A DNA stretch of 64,000 nucleotides from Chitinimonas koreensis (GCF_014353015.1 NZ_CP060704.1:4055001-4119000); one strand, 5' to 3'; shown: positions 41,913-52,755, counted from the first letter of the stretch. The notes: generated by a model from the letters alone, not told the origin. Numbers and translations are program-made.

Positions 41913-42278
41913 TTACTGGGCCGAGCCGTTGCGGTGCTCTTCGACTGAGAAGTCGAACACCAGGCTGGCATTCGCGATCAAGGGAATGGTGCGCTGGTAC
42001 TGGACCGAGATGGTGATGCCGGACTGGTCCTGCACGATGTCGAGGTCGCTGCTCTTGACCGAGGTGATGTACTCGATGGTGGCGCGCTTGTCGAAGGAAT
42101 CGCGGATCTCGGACACCGGCGCGCCGGCCTGCTCCTGGACCAGCGCCTTGAGCACGCTCTTGACGCCGAAGTATTCACTGAAGGTCGGGATCAGCTTGAC
42201 GGTCAGCAGGGCGCCGAAGCCGAGCACGATCGCCCACAGCAGCATGTTGATCAGGCTTACGCCACGTTGTTTGTGCAT
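41913..42278 (-). CDS. DUF4845 family membrane-anchored protein
   Basis: This 121-residue protein has one N-terminal membrane segment (VSLINMLLWAIVLGFGALLTVKLIP) and a small extracytoplasmic domain. It begins MHKQRG, resembling a pilin-type N-terminus without a cleavage motif. Proteins of the DUF4845 family commonly sit between lepB and rnc in betaproteobacteria; the function is unknown. The start at 42278 has GAGGAAG just upstream; longer in-frame starts lack one. Confidence 0.85.
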   Translation of the reverse strand: MHKQRGVSLINMLLWAIVLGFGALLTVKLIPTFSEYFGVKSVLKALVQEQAGAPVSEIRDSFDKRATIEYITSVKSSDLDIVQDQSGITISVQYQRTIPLIANASLVFDFSVEEHRNGSAQ

Positions 42279-42365
42279 GTTCTTCCTCGTAACTGTGTGC
42301 CGCGGCTGCAGGTTGCCGCGGTCAGCCGCCATTCTAGATGCTGGCGGCATGGATGACACGCGCCC

Positions 42366-43337
42366 TTACTGGATGCGCGTGCCGATCCGGCTCGGCTCGC
42401 CGATGTTCATCCAGATGAAGAAGGCCTTGCCCGCCAGGTGGTCGTCGGGCACGAAGCCCCAGTAGCGGCCGTCGTTGCTGTTGTCGCGGTTGTCGCCGAG
42501 CATCAGGTAGCGGCCGTCCGGCACCGTGCAGGTAAAGCCGGTCTCGTCGTGCTGGCAGTTCTCGCGCTGCGGGAAGTCGACCACGCCGGGCGGCAGCAGG
42601 GTCGGCGCACCGGGCTGGTTGAGCGTGTTGTAGGTCTTGCCGCCGAGGCTTTCCTGCATGCGCACGGTCTGGATCGTCTCGTCGGCGCGGTCGTTGTAGC
42701 GGTATTCGCCGACCGGCACGCTGTCGATCTTCTGGCCGTTCACCGTCAGCTGCTTGTTGCGGTATTCGATCTTGTCGCCCGGCACGCCGATCACGCGCTT
42801 GATGTAGTTGAGCTTGGTGTCCATCGGGTAGCGGAACACCACCACGTCGCCGCGCTGCGGCTTGCCGTTCGGAACGATCGGAACGTTGAGGAAGGGGATG
42901 CGCACGCCGTAGGCGAACTTGTTGATCAGGATGAAATCGCCGACCACCAGGCCCGGCCGCATCGAGCTCGAAGGAATCTGCATCGGCTCGACCAGGAAGG
43001 TCTTGCCCACGCCGATCAGGGCCAGCACCAGCGCATTGGAGAAACCGAACGCCGCCCAGGCCGGCAGCGGCTTCTCGTTGCCCTTGCTGCGGTAGCCCAG
43101 CAGCTTGGCGATCAGCGCCAGCACCGCGGCCGCCATCATCACCAGGAAGAACAGATCGCTCGGATTGGCCCAGATCGACAGCACGCCCCAGGCGCCGACC
43201 AGCAGCAGGAAGTAGCCCCACAGCGCGCTTTCGGACATCTGTTCGGCATCGAATACCGGCGGCGAGGTACGGCGCGAACGCCAGATCAGGAGGGGGCCGA
43301 CGACGAGGGCGACCACCGCGAGCAGTGTCCAGTTCAT
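42366..43337 (-). CDS. lepB: signal peptidase I
   Basis: This 323-residue inner-membrane protease removes signal peptides from exported proteins. It has N-terminal membrane helices, the catalytic Ser in EPMQIPSSSMRPGL, and the Lys region RGDVVVFRYPMDTKLNYIKR with VIGVPGD. The later box is LMLGDNRDNSNDGRYWGFVP. The length matches betaproteobacterial LepB proteins. It is in the lepA-lepB order expected for the class. Confidence 0.97.
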   Translation of the reverse strand: MNWTLLAVVALVVGPLLIWRSRRTSPPVFDAEQMSESALWGYFLLLVGAWGVLSIWANPSDLFFLVMMAAAVLALIAKLLGYRSKGNEKPLPAWAAFGFSNALVLALIGVGKTFLVEPMQIPSSSMRPGLVVGDFILINKFAYGVRIPFLNVPIVPNGKPQRGDVVVFRYPMDTKLNYIKRVIGVPGDKIEYRNKQLTVNGQKIDSVPVGEYRYNDRADETIQTVRMQESLGGKTYNTLNQPGAPTLLPPGVVDFPQRENCQHDETGFTCTVPDGRYLMLGDNRDNSNDGRYWGFVPDDHLAGKAFFIWMNIGEPSRIGTRIQ

Positions 43338-43466
43338 GCGGGCTTTCGGTTCAGGTCTTGCGGGTTGTTCGGAGCTTGCAGTCTAGGCCGCGCTGCGGAC
43401 AGGCGGCGCCGACGATGCGACGGAATACGAGATGGCCGGCATCGACGCCGGCCATCGTGGATCAAC

Positions 43467-45260
<1,794 letters not shown>

Positions 45261-45292
45261 ACACTCGGGCCGTGGCGGCCTGGAAAAGCCAT

Positions 45293-45322
45293 GAAAAATG
45301 GGCACGTTGCGGCGTGCCCACG
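45293..45322 (-). terminator. rho-independent terminator between the glutaredoxin-like gene and lepA
   Basis: On the minus strand TGGGCAC and GTGCCCA form a stem followed by TTTTTC. It ends the rpoE-to-glutaredoxin transcript 18 bases after the stop codon. Confidence 0.8.
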
Positions 45323-45339
45323 TTGAATTTCCAGGGATT

Positions 45340-45603
45340 TTACCGGATTCGGCCCAGATAGGCATCCAGCTTGCGGCGATCGAGGTGGTAGAAGCAGATC
45401 ACCTCGTCGTCCTGGCCGGCCAGCACCGGCACCATGGCGGTGTATTTCTCCTCGACGGCGTCGTCGTCGTCGATGTCGAACCAGGCGACGTCGAGGCCGA
45501 GCTCGGGGGCGAGGAGCCGCAGCTCCTCGCGCATCTGCTGGCACAGGCCGCAGTACTCGCGACCGTACAGCGTCACCAGCGCCAATTGCCGCGGATCAGT
45601 CAT
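45340..45603 (-). CDS. glutaredoxin family protein (DUF836-like)
   Basis: This 87-residue thioredoxin-fold protein has a redox motif CGLC near residue 18 (YGREYCGLCQQM) and a cis-Pro region VPVLAGQDDEV. Small glutaredoxin-like proteins of this group follow degP in the betaproteobacterial rpoE operon. Its role is unknown but probably involves thiol redox. The start overlaps the degP stop by eight bases, so it is co-translated with degP. Confidence 0.85.
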   Translation of the reverse strand: MTDPRQLALVTLYGREYCGLCQQMREELRLLAPELGLDVAWFDIDDDDAVEEKYTAMVPVLAGQDDEVICFYHLDRRKLDAYLGRIR

Positions 45604-47104
45604 CGCCCGATTTCGCCGGCAGCTTGAGGCTGACGAACAGCGAAGCCTCGCCGCGCCGGATCAGGAGCGGCACCGAGCTGCCCGGCTTGGCCTTGGACAG
45701 CGCACCGTCGAGCTGGGCGAACGACTTCACGTCCTCGCCGGCGATGCCGACGATGAAGTCGCCCGGCAGGATACCGGCGCTGGCCGCCGCACCCTGCACG
45801 TTGACCACCTGCAGCGCGAACTTCACGCCGAGCTGCTTGAGCGCGCGCGGATCGGCTTCGCGCACCGCCAGGCCCGACTTGTTCAGCGCTTCCTCGCTGC
45901 CGGGTTTCTTGCGTTCGCGCTGGGCCGAGCGGCCGGTGGCGGTCTGGTCGAGCTCGCCGACGGTGACGTTGAGCGTCCTGGCCGCCTTGTCGCGCCAGAT
46001 CTCGACCGGCACGCTGACGCCGGGCTTGGTGGCGCCGACGATGCGCGGCAGATCCGACGACTCGCCGACCTCGATGCCGTTGAACTTGACGATCACGTCG
46101 CCGGCGCGGAAGCCGGCCTTGGCGGCCGGGCCGTCGGTCTCGACGTTGCTGACCAGCGCGCCGCGCTTGTCCTTCAGTCCGAAGTCGCGCGCCAGGTCCT
46201 CGTTCAGCGGCTGGATGCCGACGCCGATGCGGCCACGCACTACCTTGCCGCCGGCCTTGAGCTGCTTGACGATGTCCATGGCGTTGTCGATCGGGATCGC
46301 GAACGACAGGCCCATGTAGCCACCCGAACGGCTGAAGATCTGCGAGTTGATGCCGACCACCTCGCCGCGCACGTTGAACAGCGGGCCGCCGGAGTTGCCG
46401 GGGTTCACCGCCGCATCGGTCTGGATGAAGGGCACGTAGGTCTCGTCCGGCAACTCGCGCCCCTTGGCGCTGACGATGCCGGCGGTCACCGAGTTGTCGA
46501 GGCCGAACGGCGAACCGATCGCCACCACCCATTCGCCGACCTTGAGCTTCTCGCTCGAACCGAGGTCGACGGTCGGCAGGCCCTTGGCCTCGATCTTCAG
46601 CAGCGCGACGTCGGTGCGCGCATCCGAGCCGATCACCTTGGCCTTGAACTCGCGCTTGTCGCCGAGCTTGACGGTGATGTCGTCGGCGTCGGCCACCACG
46701 TGGGCATTGGTCAGGATGTAGCCGTCGGCCTCGACGATGAAGCCCGAACCGAGCGACTGGGCCTTTTCCTCGCGCGGCTGCTGCGGCTGCACTTGGCCGC
46801 GCGGGATCGGGAAGCCGAAGCGGCGGAACAGCTCGAATGGATCGTCCTCGCCGAAATCGGGCGCCTGCTGGGCGCGGTTGGCGCGGATGGTCTGGGTGGT
46901 GCTGATGTTCACCACGGCGCGGCCTTCGCGTTCGACCAGGGCGGTGAAATCGGGCAGGCCGCTCACCAGCGGCGCGCTGGCGGCCACCGCCGGTGCCGCC
47001 GTGGCTACCGGTGCGACCGGCGCCTTGGCCGGCGTCGCGGCTTCGGTACAGGCAGCGAGCCCGAAGGCGAACGCGAGGGCGGTCAACAGGCTATTTCTCA
47101 TCAT
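45596..47104 (-). CDS. periplasmic serine protease, DegP/MucD type (Do family)
   Basis: This 502-residue HtrA-family protease handles misfolded envelope proteins. The catalytic triad is visible: His in LTNAHVV, Asp in DARTDVALL and Ser in NPGNSGGPLF. Two PDZ domains follow (about residues 290-380 and 400-500). The N-terminus MMRNSLLTALAFAFGLAACTE looks like a lipoprotein signal, so the enzyme may be lipid-anchored. The start at 47104 has AAGGA about 10 bases upstream; longer frames do not encode a signal peptide at their start. The gene is downstream of rpoE-rseA-rseB, as MucD is in Pseudomonas. A possible sigmaE promoter is at 47189-47217. Confidence 0.93.
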   Translation of the reverse strand: MMRNSLLTALAFAFGLAACTEAATPAKAPVAPVATAAPAVAASAPLVSGLPDFTALVEREGRAVVNISTTQTIRANRAQQAPDFGEDDPFELFRRFGFPIPRGQVQPQQPREEKAQSLGSGFIVEADGYILTNAHVVADADDITVKLGDKREFKAKVIGSDARTDVALLKIEAKGLPTVDLGSSEKLKVGEWVVAIGSPFGLDNSVTAGIVSAKGRELPDETYVPFIQTDAAVNPGNSGGPLFNVRGEVVGINSQIFSRSGGYMGLSFAIPIDNAMDIVKQLKAGGKVVRGRIGVGIQPLNEDLARDFGLKDKRGALVSNVETDGPAAKAGFRAGDVIVKFNGIEVGESSDLPRIVGATKPGVSVPVEIWRDKAARTLNVTVGELDQTATGRSAQRERKKPGSEEALNKSGLAVREADPRALKQLGVKFALQVVNVQGAAASAGILPGDFIVGIAGEDVKSFAQLDGALSKAKPGSSVPLLIRRGEASLFVSLKLPAKSGDD

Positions 47105-47188
47105 TTTGAATCGATCCTTCTTGTCGTTGACTGGCATGACAGATTGGAAAAACGGCCGCCACCGACGGCGGCCAACCGGAATGCAGGC

Positions 47189-47217
47189 TTCGAGCGACCG
47201 GTGCACGGCCGAGTTCC
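47189..47217 (-). promoter_or_regulatory. possible sigmaE-type promoter upstream of degP
   Basis: On the minus strand GGAACTC (near 47217-47211) is followed after about 17 bases by TCGAA (47193-47189). The match to the sigmaE pattern GGAACTT...TCnnA is good at -35 and partial at -10. It lies 85 bases before the degP start. Confidence 0.35.
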
Positions 47218-47326
47218 CACCGCGGTCTGGCGTGCGACCAAACCGCGATTCGGCGGCGCGGGCGGTCGGTGGAGAGGCCGGACGGGATTGCATGAACGCG
47301 GGAAAACAACGGGCGGATGACGCGTC

Positions 47327-48313
47327 TCAGCGCGGCGAGAAGGCCTGGGTGAACAGCTGCACGGTGCGCAGCGGCACCTCGCCCAGCGCCGTGATGCGCC
47401 AACCGTCGACCTGGCGCGAGAAGAAGTTCACCGTGCCCTGGGCCAGCGGCAGGCTGACCGGACCGTTGCTGGCCGGCTCGATGAACACCGATACCGTCGC
47501 CAGCCCGTCGCTGAACAGGTAATGGAGTACCGGCAGGCTCTTGCCGGGCAGCTGGCTGTGGGTTTCCTTCACCAGCCTGAAACCGCTGGGCAGATTGGCC
47601 GACGCGAACTCGGCCTGGATGCCGGCCTGCTGCGTACTGGCCTGCGCGGGCGTGCCGCGCGACGGCGGTTCCATCGGCAGCGCCTTGGCCGCCAGCACCG
47701 ACTTCAGCTGGCGCTTGTCGATCGGCCCACCGATGTCGATCTGGGTGAAGGCGAACTGTTCGATCGGCTCGCCGCGCTTGTTATTGGGGCTATACATCGT
47801 GCTCTTGAGCAGCAGGCCGGAATTGGGCTCGATGCAGAGCTTGTGCGGATGGCGCAGCTGGTCGCGCGGCTCGAGCAGCACCGACTGGCATTCATAACCG
47901 GCCACGCGTTCGCCGGCGAGCCGCTTGAACGCGTAGTTGGTCATCACGTCGGCCATCTGGTCGGGCACCACGCCGGGAAAGAACTTGTTGGCCGCGCGCC
48001 GATCGAGCGTGAACGGCCGCGCGTCGGGCACGTAGCAGACGATCTGATCGTTGGTGCGGACGAACTCGCGCTGCACGCCGTCGAGCGACTCGCGCCGCTC
48101 CTGCTCGCCGGCCGCGTCGAACGAATGGACCAGCCGGAAGGTTTCCATCGAATCGGCGTGCTGGTACAGGTAGACGCCGCTGTAATTGAGCGACCGTGCC
48201 GCCACGCCCATCCGCTTGAGCAGATTGACGGATTCGGACGTGGTCAGGAGATCGGCAGCGTGCGCCGACGTCACCGCCAGCAGCACGCCGCACAGGGCAA
48301 GACGCAGATTCAT
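47327..48313 (-). CDS. rseB: sigmaE regulatory protein RseB (MucB)
   Basis: This 328-residue periplasmic protein shields the anti-sigma factor RseA from proteolysis and senses envelope stress. A signal peptide (about 1-20, ending SAHA) is followed by the two RseB domains: the LolA-like N-terminal part with NYSGVYLYQHADSMETFRLV, and the C-terminal part with FRLVKETHSQ and HYLFSDGLATVSVFIE. The position rpoE-rseA-rseB is conserved. The start ATG at 48313 is the family start. Confidence 0.95.
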   Translation of the reverse strand: MNLRLALCGVLLAVTSAHAADLLTTSESVNLLKRMGVAARSLNYSGVYLYQHADSMETFRLVHSFDAAGEQERRESLDGVQREFVRTNDQIVCYVPDARPFTLDRRAANKFFPGVVPDQMADVMTNYAFKRLAGERVAGYECQSVLLEPRDQLRHPHKLCIEPNSGLLLKSTMYSPNNKRGEPIEQFAFTQIDIGGPIDKRQLKSVLAAKALPMEPPSRGTPAQASTQQAGIQAEFASANLPSGFRLVKETHSQLPGKSLPVLHYLFSDGLATVSVFIEPASNGPVSLPLAQGTVNFFSRQVDGWRITALGEVPLRTVQLFTQAFSPR

Positions 48314-48345
48314 CGATTGGACAGCGCTCGAGACCCGACGGTCGG

Positions 48346-48867
48346 TCAATGGACGGCAGCCGTACGCTCGGCTTCGGCACCGGTCAGGATCACCGGACGG
48401 TGATTGAAGCCGGGATTGCCGACCAGCGCCTGGTGCGCCACCAGATAGGGATTCACCTCGTCGGCGGCCGGACGGGCCGCCTGGCTCGGCTGGTTGGCCG
48501 CGACGCGCAGCTCGGTCTCGAGCTGCGGCACGCCACCCGCCTGGCCACGGCCGACATACCATGCCGTGGCGCTGACCAAGGCGACCGAGGCCGCCATCGA
48601 CAATGCGACCCAGTGCTTGCGCGGTGCGAGCGATCGTCGCCGCAGGGCGGCGGGCGCCAGCACGATCGGCTCGGCGTCGAGCCGCGCGGAGAAGTTGGCG
48701 AGGAAGTTGTCGGACAGCATCGGACGGCGATTCATCGCATCCGAGATCAGGTGGTAGTCGCGCCAGGCTTCGGCGCAACCTTCCTCCCGATCGATGGCGG
48801 CCAGCATTGCCTCGAGTTCGTGGTCGTCCCACTCACCGTCCAGCATGGCCGAGAGCTTTTCCTGCAT
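48346..48867 (-). CDS. rseA: anti-sigmaE factor RseA (MucA-like)
   Basis: This 173-residue inner-membrane protein holds RpoE inactive. The cytoplasmic anti-sigma domain is recognisable by MQEKLSAMLDGEWDDHELE and the following AWRDYHLISDAM. One membrane segment spans about residues 85-105 (HWVALSMAASVALVSATAWYV), and the rest is periplasmic, where RseB binds. It starts 32 bases after rpoE and must be in the same transcript. Confidence 0.93.
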   Translation of the reverse strand: MQEKLSAMLDGEWDDHELEAMLAAIDREEGCAEAWRDYHLISDAMNRRPMLSDNFLANFSARLDAEPIVLAPAALRRRSLAPRKHWVALSMAASVALVSATAWYVGRGQAGGVPQLETELRVAANQPSQAARPAADEVNPYLVAHQALVGNPGFNHRPVILTGAEAERTAAVH

Positions 48868-48899
48868 ATTGTCCACCCGTCTACCCTGATTTCCTGTCT

Positions 48900-49505
48900 T
48901 TACCAACGCCGATCTTTGCCGGCTGTATCGATAAGCGGCTTGAGCCTGGTCGCGATCGCCTCGCGCGCGCGGAAAATCCGCGACCGCACGGTGCCGATCG
49001 GGCAATTCATGACTGCCGCTATATCTTCGTACGACAAACCTTCCATCTCGCGCAAGGTGATCGCCGTACGCAATTCTTCTGGCAACGCTTCGACCGCTTC
49101 GTTCACGGTCGACACGATCTGCCGGTTCATCATTTCGGTTTCCGGCGTGTTGAGGTCGGGCAGTTGGGCTGCCGTATCCAGCGTCTCGCCGTCTTCGTCC
49201 TCGTACTCGGTCGACAGCACCGGGCGGCGGCCGAGCGAAGCCAGGTAATTCTTGGCCGTGTTGATCGCGATCCGGTACAGCCAGGTATAGAACGCGCTTT
49301 CGCCACGGAACGAGGGCAAGGCGCGGTAGGCCTTGATGAAGGCTTCCTGCGTCACGTCCTCGATTTCGGCCTGGTCGCGGATCATCCGGCTCAGCAGCCG
49401 GCCGATCTTGCGATGGTACTTGGTGACAAGCAGCTCGAAGGCTTTCTTGTCGCCGCGCTGTACGCGCAATACCAATTCGTGGTCGATGTCCCGCTCGCTC
49501 GACAT
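48900..49505 (-). CDS. rpoE: RNA polymerase sigma factor RpoE (AlgU type)
   Basis: This 201-residue envelope-stress ECF sigma factor directs RNA polymerase to sigmaE promoters. Region 2 is ELVLRVQRGDKKAFELLVTK through AFIKAYRALPSFRGESAFYT, and region 4 has the helix-turn-helix YEDIAAVMNCPIGTVRSRIF. The ATG at 49505 gives the standard family N-terminus (MSSERDIDHELVLRV). The frame stays open upstream to an ATG at 49670, which would add 55 residues, and a sigmaE-like promoter at 49715-49743 lies ahead of it, so the longer form cannot be excluded. It is the first gene of rpoE-rseA-rseB-degP-grx and is divergent from nadB. Confidence 0.96.
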   Translation of the reverse strand: MSSERDIDHELVLRVQRGDKKAFELLVTKYHRKIGRLLSRMIRDQAEIEDVTQEAFIKAYRALPSFRGESAFYTWLYRIAINTAKNYLASLGRRPVLSTEYEDEDGETLDTAAQLPDLNTPETEMMNRQIVSTVNEAVEALPEELRTAITLREMEGLSYEDIAAVMNCPIGTVRSRIFRAREAIATRLKPLIDTAGKDRRW

Positions 49506-49714
49506 GCTCGCTGTCTTCTCCTCGGTCACGGCTGCGGCGCTCGGCGCCTCCACCGCTTCAACCGGGTGAACATGCGGACGCACGACCGGCTTTTCAAGCT
49601 TGCGCGCAGCGCGCGGTTCGAGTCCAAGCGCATCGAGCAGACCGGCGGGGTGTAGTGTAATGGTTTCCATCGTTCTTAGGCCTTTCCGCAATGCCTCCCT
49701 TGCGGGCACCTAGC

Positions 49715-49743
49715 AATGACACCGGCGGCGCGAATTAAGTTCC
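49715..49743 (-). promoter_or_regulatory. putative autoregulatory sigmaE promoter of rpoE
   Basis: On the minus strand GGAACTT (49743-49737) is followed by a 16-base spacer and GTCATT (49720-49715), a close match to GGAACTT-N16-GTCnnA. rpoE operons are commonly driven by their own product, so autoregulation is likely. It places the transcript start near 49708. Confidence 0.6.
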
Positions 49744-49822
49744 GCGATCGCCGCGACCGATTCCGTCGGGCGGTGCTTTGGTATAGTGAAAAGCCCGCCT
49801 CGACCCCTCCGACGACTTCCCC

Positions 49823-51406
49823 ATGCAACGATACGACGTCCTGATTCTCGGCAGCGGCCTGGCCGGCCTGACCCTGGCGCTGCAACTGGCCAACCACCGC
49901 AAGGTCGCGCTGGTCACCAAGCGCACGCTGACCGACGGCGCCAGCCAATGGGCGCAGGGCGGCATCGCCGCGGTGCTCGACCAGACCGACAGCGTCGACG
50001 AACACGTGCGCGATACGCTGATCGCCGGTGCCGGCCTGTGCGACGAGGCGGCGACGCGCTTCATCCTGAGTCATGCGCGCGAGGCGATCGAATGGCTGAT
50101 CGAGCTCGGCGTGCCGTTCACGCCCGACGCCAACCACGAGACCGGCTTCCACCTGACGCGCGAAGGCGGCCATTCGCACCGCCGCATCGTGCACGCCGCC
50201 GATGCCACCGGCGCCGCGGTGATCGCCACACTGGCCGCCAAGGCGCTGACCCATCCCAACATCACCCTGCTCGAGAACCACATCGGGCTCGACCTGATCA
50301 CCGGCCGCCGGCTCGGCCGCGGCGACGTCGGCTGCCTCGGCGCCTACGTGTTCAACAAGGATGCCGAACGGGTCGAGACCCTGCTGGCCGACCATACCGT
50401 GCTGGCCACCGGCGGTGCGGGCAAGGTCTACCTGTGCACCACCAATCCCGACACCGCCACCGGCGACGGCATCGCGATGGGCTGGCGCGCCGGCTGCCGG
50501 GTGGCCAACATGGAATTCCTGCAGTTCCACCCGACCTGCCTCTATCACCCGCACGCCAAGTCCTTCCTGATCTCGGAAGCGGTGCGCGGCGAAGGCGGCC
50601 TGCTCAAGCTGCCCGACGGCACGCGGTTCATGCCGCAGCACGATCCGCGCGGCGAACTCGCGCCGCGCGACGTGGTGGCGCGCGCGATCGACTACGAGAT
50701 GAAGAAGCACGGGCTCGACTGCGTCTACCTCGACATCAGCCACGAATCGCCCGATTTCATCCGCGCCCACTTCCCCAACATCCACCAGCGCTGCCTCGAG
50801 CTCGGCATCGACATGACGCGCGAGCCGATCCCGGTGGCGCCGGCCGCGCACTTCACCTGCGGCGGCCTGGTCACCGACCTGGCCGGCCGCACCGACGTGG
50901 CCAATCTGTACGCGATCGGCGAGACCGCCTGCACCGGCTTGCACGGCGCCAACCGGCTGGCCAGCAATTCGCTGCTCGAATGCCTGGTGCTCGGCCGTGC
51001 CGCCGCGCGCGAAATCCTCGCCGCCGCGCCGACCGAGCGCCTGCCGGTGCCGGCCTGGGACGAAAGCCAGGTGACCGACGCCGACGAGGAGGTGGTGATC
51101 GCCCACAACTGGGAGGAATTGCGCCGCTTCATGTGGGACTACGTCGGCATCGTCCGCACCGACAAGCGGCTGGAACGGGCGGCGCACCGCATCGCGCTGC
51201 TGCGGCAGGAAATCGACGAGTACTACAGCCATTTCAAGGTCGGCAACGACCTGATCGAGCTGCGCAACCTGGTCGACACCGCCGACCTGATCGTGCGCTC
51301 GGCCCAGCAGCGGCGCGAGAGCCGCGGGCTGCACTACAGCCTCGACCACCGCGAGACGCTGGCCGAGGCGGTGCCGACCGTCCTGCCGTCGCGCTACGGG
51401 ACCTAG
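49823..51406 (+). CDS. nadB: L-aspartate oxidase
   Basis: This 527-residue FAD enzyme oxidises L-aspartate to iminoaspartate, the first step of NAD synthesis. The FAD-binding GSGLAGLTLAL is at the N-terminus. SQWAQGGIAAVLD, FLQFHPTCLYHP and HFTCGGLVTDLAGRTDVANL are typical of the succinate dehydrogenase/NadB flavoprotein fold, and the length matches NadB. It is divergent from rpoE, a conserved neighbourhood. A TATAGT at 49782-49787 could be its -10 element. A family-2 palindromic repeat follows the gene. Confidence 0.96.
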   Translation: MQRYDVLILGSGLAGLTLALQLANHRKVALVTKRTLTDGASQWAQGGIAAVLDQTDSVDEHVRDTLIAGAGLCDEAATRFILSHAREAIEWLIELGVPFTPDANHETGFHLTREGGHSHRRIVHAADATGAAVIATLAAKALTHPNITLLENHIGLDLITGRRLGRGDVGCLGAYVFNKDAERVETLLADHTVLATGGAGKVYLCTTNPDTATGDGIAMGWRAGCRVANMEFLQFHPTCLYHPHAKSFLISEAVRGEGGLLKLPDGTRFMPQHDPRGELAPRDVVARAIDYEMKKHGLDCVYLDISHESPDFIRAHFPNIHQRCLELGIDMTREPIPVAPAAHFTCGGLVTDLAGRTDVANLYAIGETACTGLHGANRLASNSLLECLVLGRAAAREILAAAPTERLPVPAWDESQVTDADEEVVIAHNWEELRRFMWDYVGIVRTDKRLERAAHRIALLRQEIDEYYSHFKVGNDLIELRNLVDTADLIVRSAQQRRESRGLHYSLDHRETLAEAVPTVLPSRYGT

Positions 51407-51433
51407 GCGCCCGCCCTTCGCATACCTCACCCA

Positions 51434-51504
51434 CAGGAGCGGCTTCCGCCGCGAATTGCGCCGGGGAAGCACGCTCGGCGATTCGCGGCCGAAGCCGCGC
51501 CTAC
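51434..51504. repeat. palindromic intergenic repeat, family 2, copy 3
   Basis: CAGGAGCGGCTTCCGCCGCGAAT...GATTCGCGGCCGAAGCCGCGCCTA is a more diverged copy of the elements at 23935-24004 and 34171-34240. It lies between nadB and the convergent ygfX gene. Confidence 0.75.
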
Positions 51505-51522
51505 ATGTGTCTCCGCTACAGG

Positions 51523-52011
51523 TCAGTTGCCGGCCTGGCGAGCCCCTCCTACCTGCTCGCTCGTGCCCGCATCGTCCGCAGTTCCGCCGTCGTTCGCCGC
51601 GCCCCAGCGCAGCCAGGCGCGCAGGCGGCGCAACTCGTCGGCGCCGGCGCTATCCGGCCACAGCAGCAGGCGCCGGCGGCTGCCGTCGGTGCCTTGCAGC
51701 GGCAGCACGATCAGCCAGCGCGTGCTGTAGACCGGCAGGCGCAGTGCGGCTTCGATCTCGTCGCCGCCGCTCGAGAGGCCCCAGCCGCCGTCGGGCAGCA
51801 GCCGCAGCAGCGTGAGCGCCGGCTCGCGCCGCCAGCGCCGGATGCACAATGCCCACGACGCCAGCAGCACCAGCGTGATGCCGATGCGCGCCGGCAGCGG
51901 CAACGCCGCCAGCCAGGGCATCGGCAAGGCCGCCAGGTGGAGCAGCGCGGCGCCGCGGCGTTCCAGCCGCGACGGCCGCAGCAGCAGGCGCAGGGATGGG
52001 ATGGATTTCAT
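51523..52011 (-). CDS. YgfX-like membrane protein (CptA family)
   Basis: This 162-residue protein begins MKSIPSLRLLLRPSRLERRG and has two membrane segments close together (about residues 22-55), then a cytoplasmic region with LRLPVYSTRWLIVLPL and RRRLLLWPDS. This layout fits YgfX/CptA, a family that in E. coli is the membrane partner of SdhE and has been described as affecting cell shape. In other betaproteobacteria a ygfX-like gene also lies near nadB/rpoE. The last ~30 residues are low-complexity. The assignment rests on motif and context. Confidence 0.65.
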   Translation of the reverse strand: MKSIPSLRLLLRPSRLERRGAALLHLAALPMPWLAALPLPARIGITLVLLASWALCIRRWRREPALTLLRLLPDGGWGLSSGGDEIEAALRLPVYSTRWLIVLPLQGTDGSRRRLLLWPDSAGADELRRLRAWLRWGAANDGGTADDAGTSEQVGGARQAGN

Positions 52012-52028
52012 GGCTTGGCCGTGGACGC

Positions 52029-52055
52029 AAAAAAGGGCGGCACCTGCCGCCCTTC
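52029..52055 (-). terminator. rho-independent terminator downstream of the SIMPL gene
   Basis: On the minus strand GGGCGGCA and TGCCGCCC with a two-base loop are followed by TTTTTT, 14 bases after the SIMPL stop codon. Confidence 0.85.
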
Positions 52056-52068
52056 TTCATCGGTCGGA

Positions 52069-52755
52069 TCAATCGACCTGGATGCTGCCCGAGACGTCGA
52101 CCACCACCTGGCTGTCGCCGCCTTCCATCGGCGGCGGCGCCGCGTCGGCCATCGCTGCCTTGGCGGCGTAGAACTCGACGCGCGGACGCGGACCGCCGCC
52201 GGCGCCGGTGTTCACGTTCAGGTTGACCAACCGGTAGCCCTTGCCGCCGACGCTCTTCTGCACCACCGTCGCGCGGTTGCGGAAGGCTTGCACGGCCTGG
52301 TCGATCAGCTCGGTCTCGACCTTGTCGCGCAATGCCGGCGACACGCCGAAATTCACGCCGGCCAGCTGCATGTTGTTCTGCAGCTTGCCGATCAGCTCGG
52401 CCAGCGCCTTGAAATCGGTCGCCTCGAGCCGCACCTCGGCGCGGCCGCGCCAGCCTTCGGCCTTGTTCTTGTTGTTGTAGACCGGGTAGACGTTGTTGCC
52501 CGAGGTGGAGACCTTCACGTTCGGGTAGGTCTTGGCCAGCTTGACCGCTTCGGCCTGGGCACGGTTGAGGCGGTCGGACAGCGCCGCCGCGTTGGCATCG
52601 CTGAATTCGGCGTAGAGCGTGGCCTGCGCCAGGTCGTTCTGGATCTCGCGGCGCGCTTCGGCCTGCAGGCTGATCACGTTGTACTGCGGCGCCTCGGCGG
52701 CCAGGACGCCACCGGCGAGCAGCACGGCGGCGGTCATGCGGGCAATCTTGTTCAT
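52069..52755 (-). CDS. SIMPL domain (DUF541) periplasmic protein
   Basis: This 228-residue protein has a signal peptide (about 1-20, ending VLAAEA) and one SIMPL domain, recognised from YNVISLQAEARREIQNDLAQ at the start, the Asn-Arg-AQAEAVKLAKTYPNVKVST helix, and SPALRDKVETELIDQAVQAF later. The family (DUF541; E. coli YggE is a member) is linked to oxidative-stress tolerance but has no known reaction. It stands alone with its own terminator. Confidence 0.87.
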   Translation of the reverse strand: MNKIARMTAAVLLAGGVLAAEAPQYNVISLQAEARREIQNDLAQATLYAEFSDANAAALSDRLNRAQAEAVKLAKTYPNVKVSTSGNNVYPVYNNKNKAEGWRGRAEVRLEATDFKALAELIGKLQNNMQLAGVNFGVSPALRDKVETELIDQAVQAFRNRATVVQKSVGGKGYRLVNLNVNTGAGGGPRPRVEFYAAKAAMADAAPPPMEGGDSQVVVDVSGSIQVD

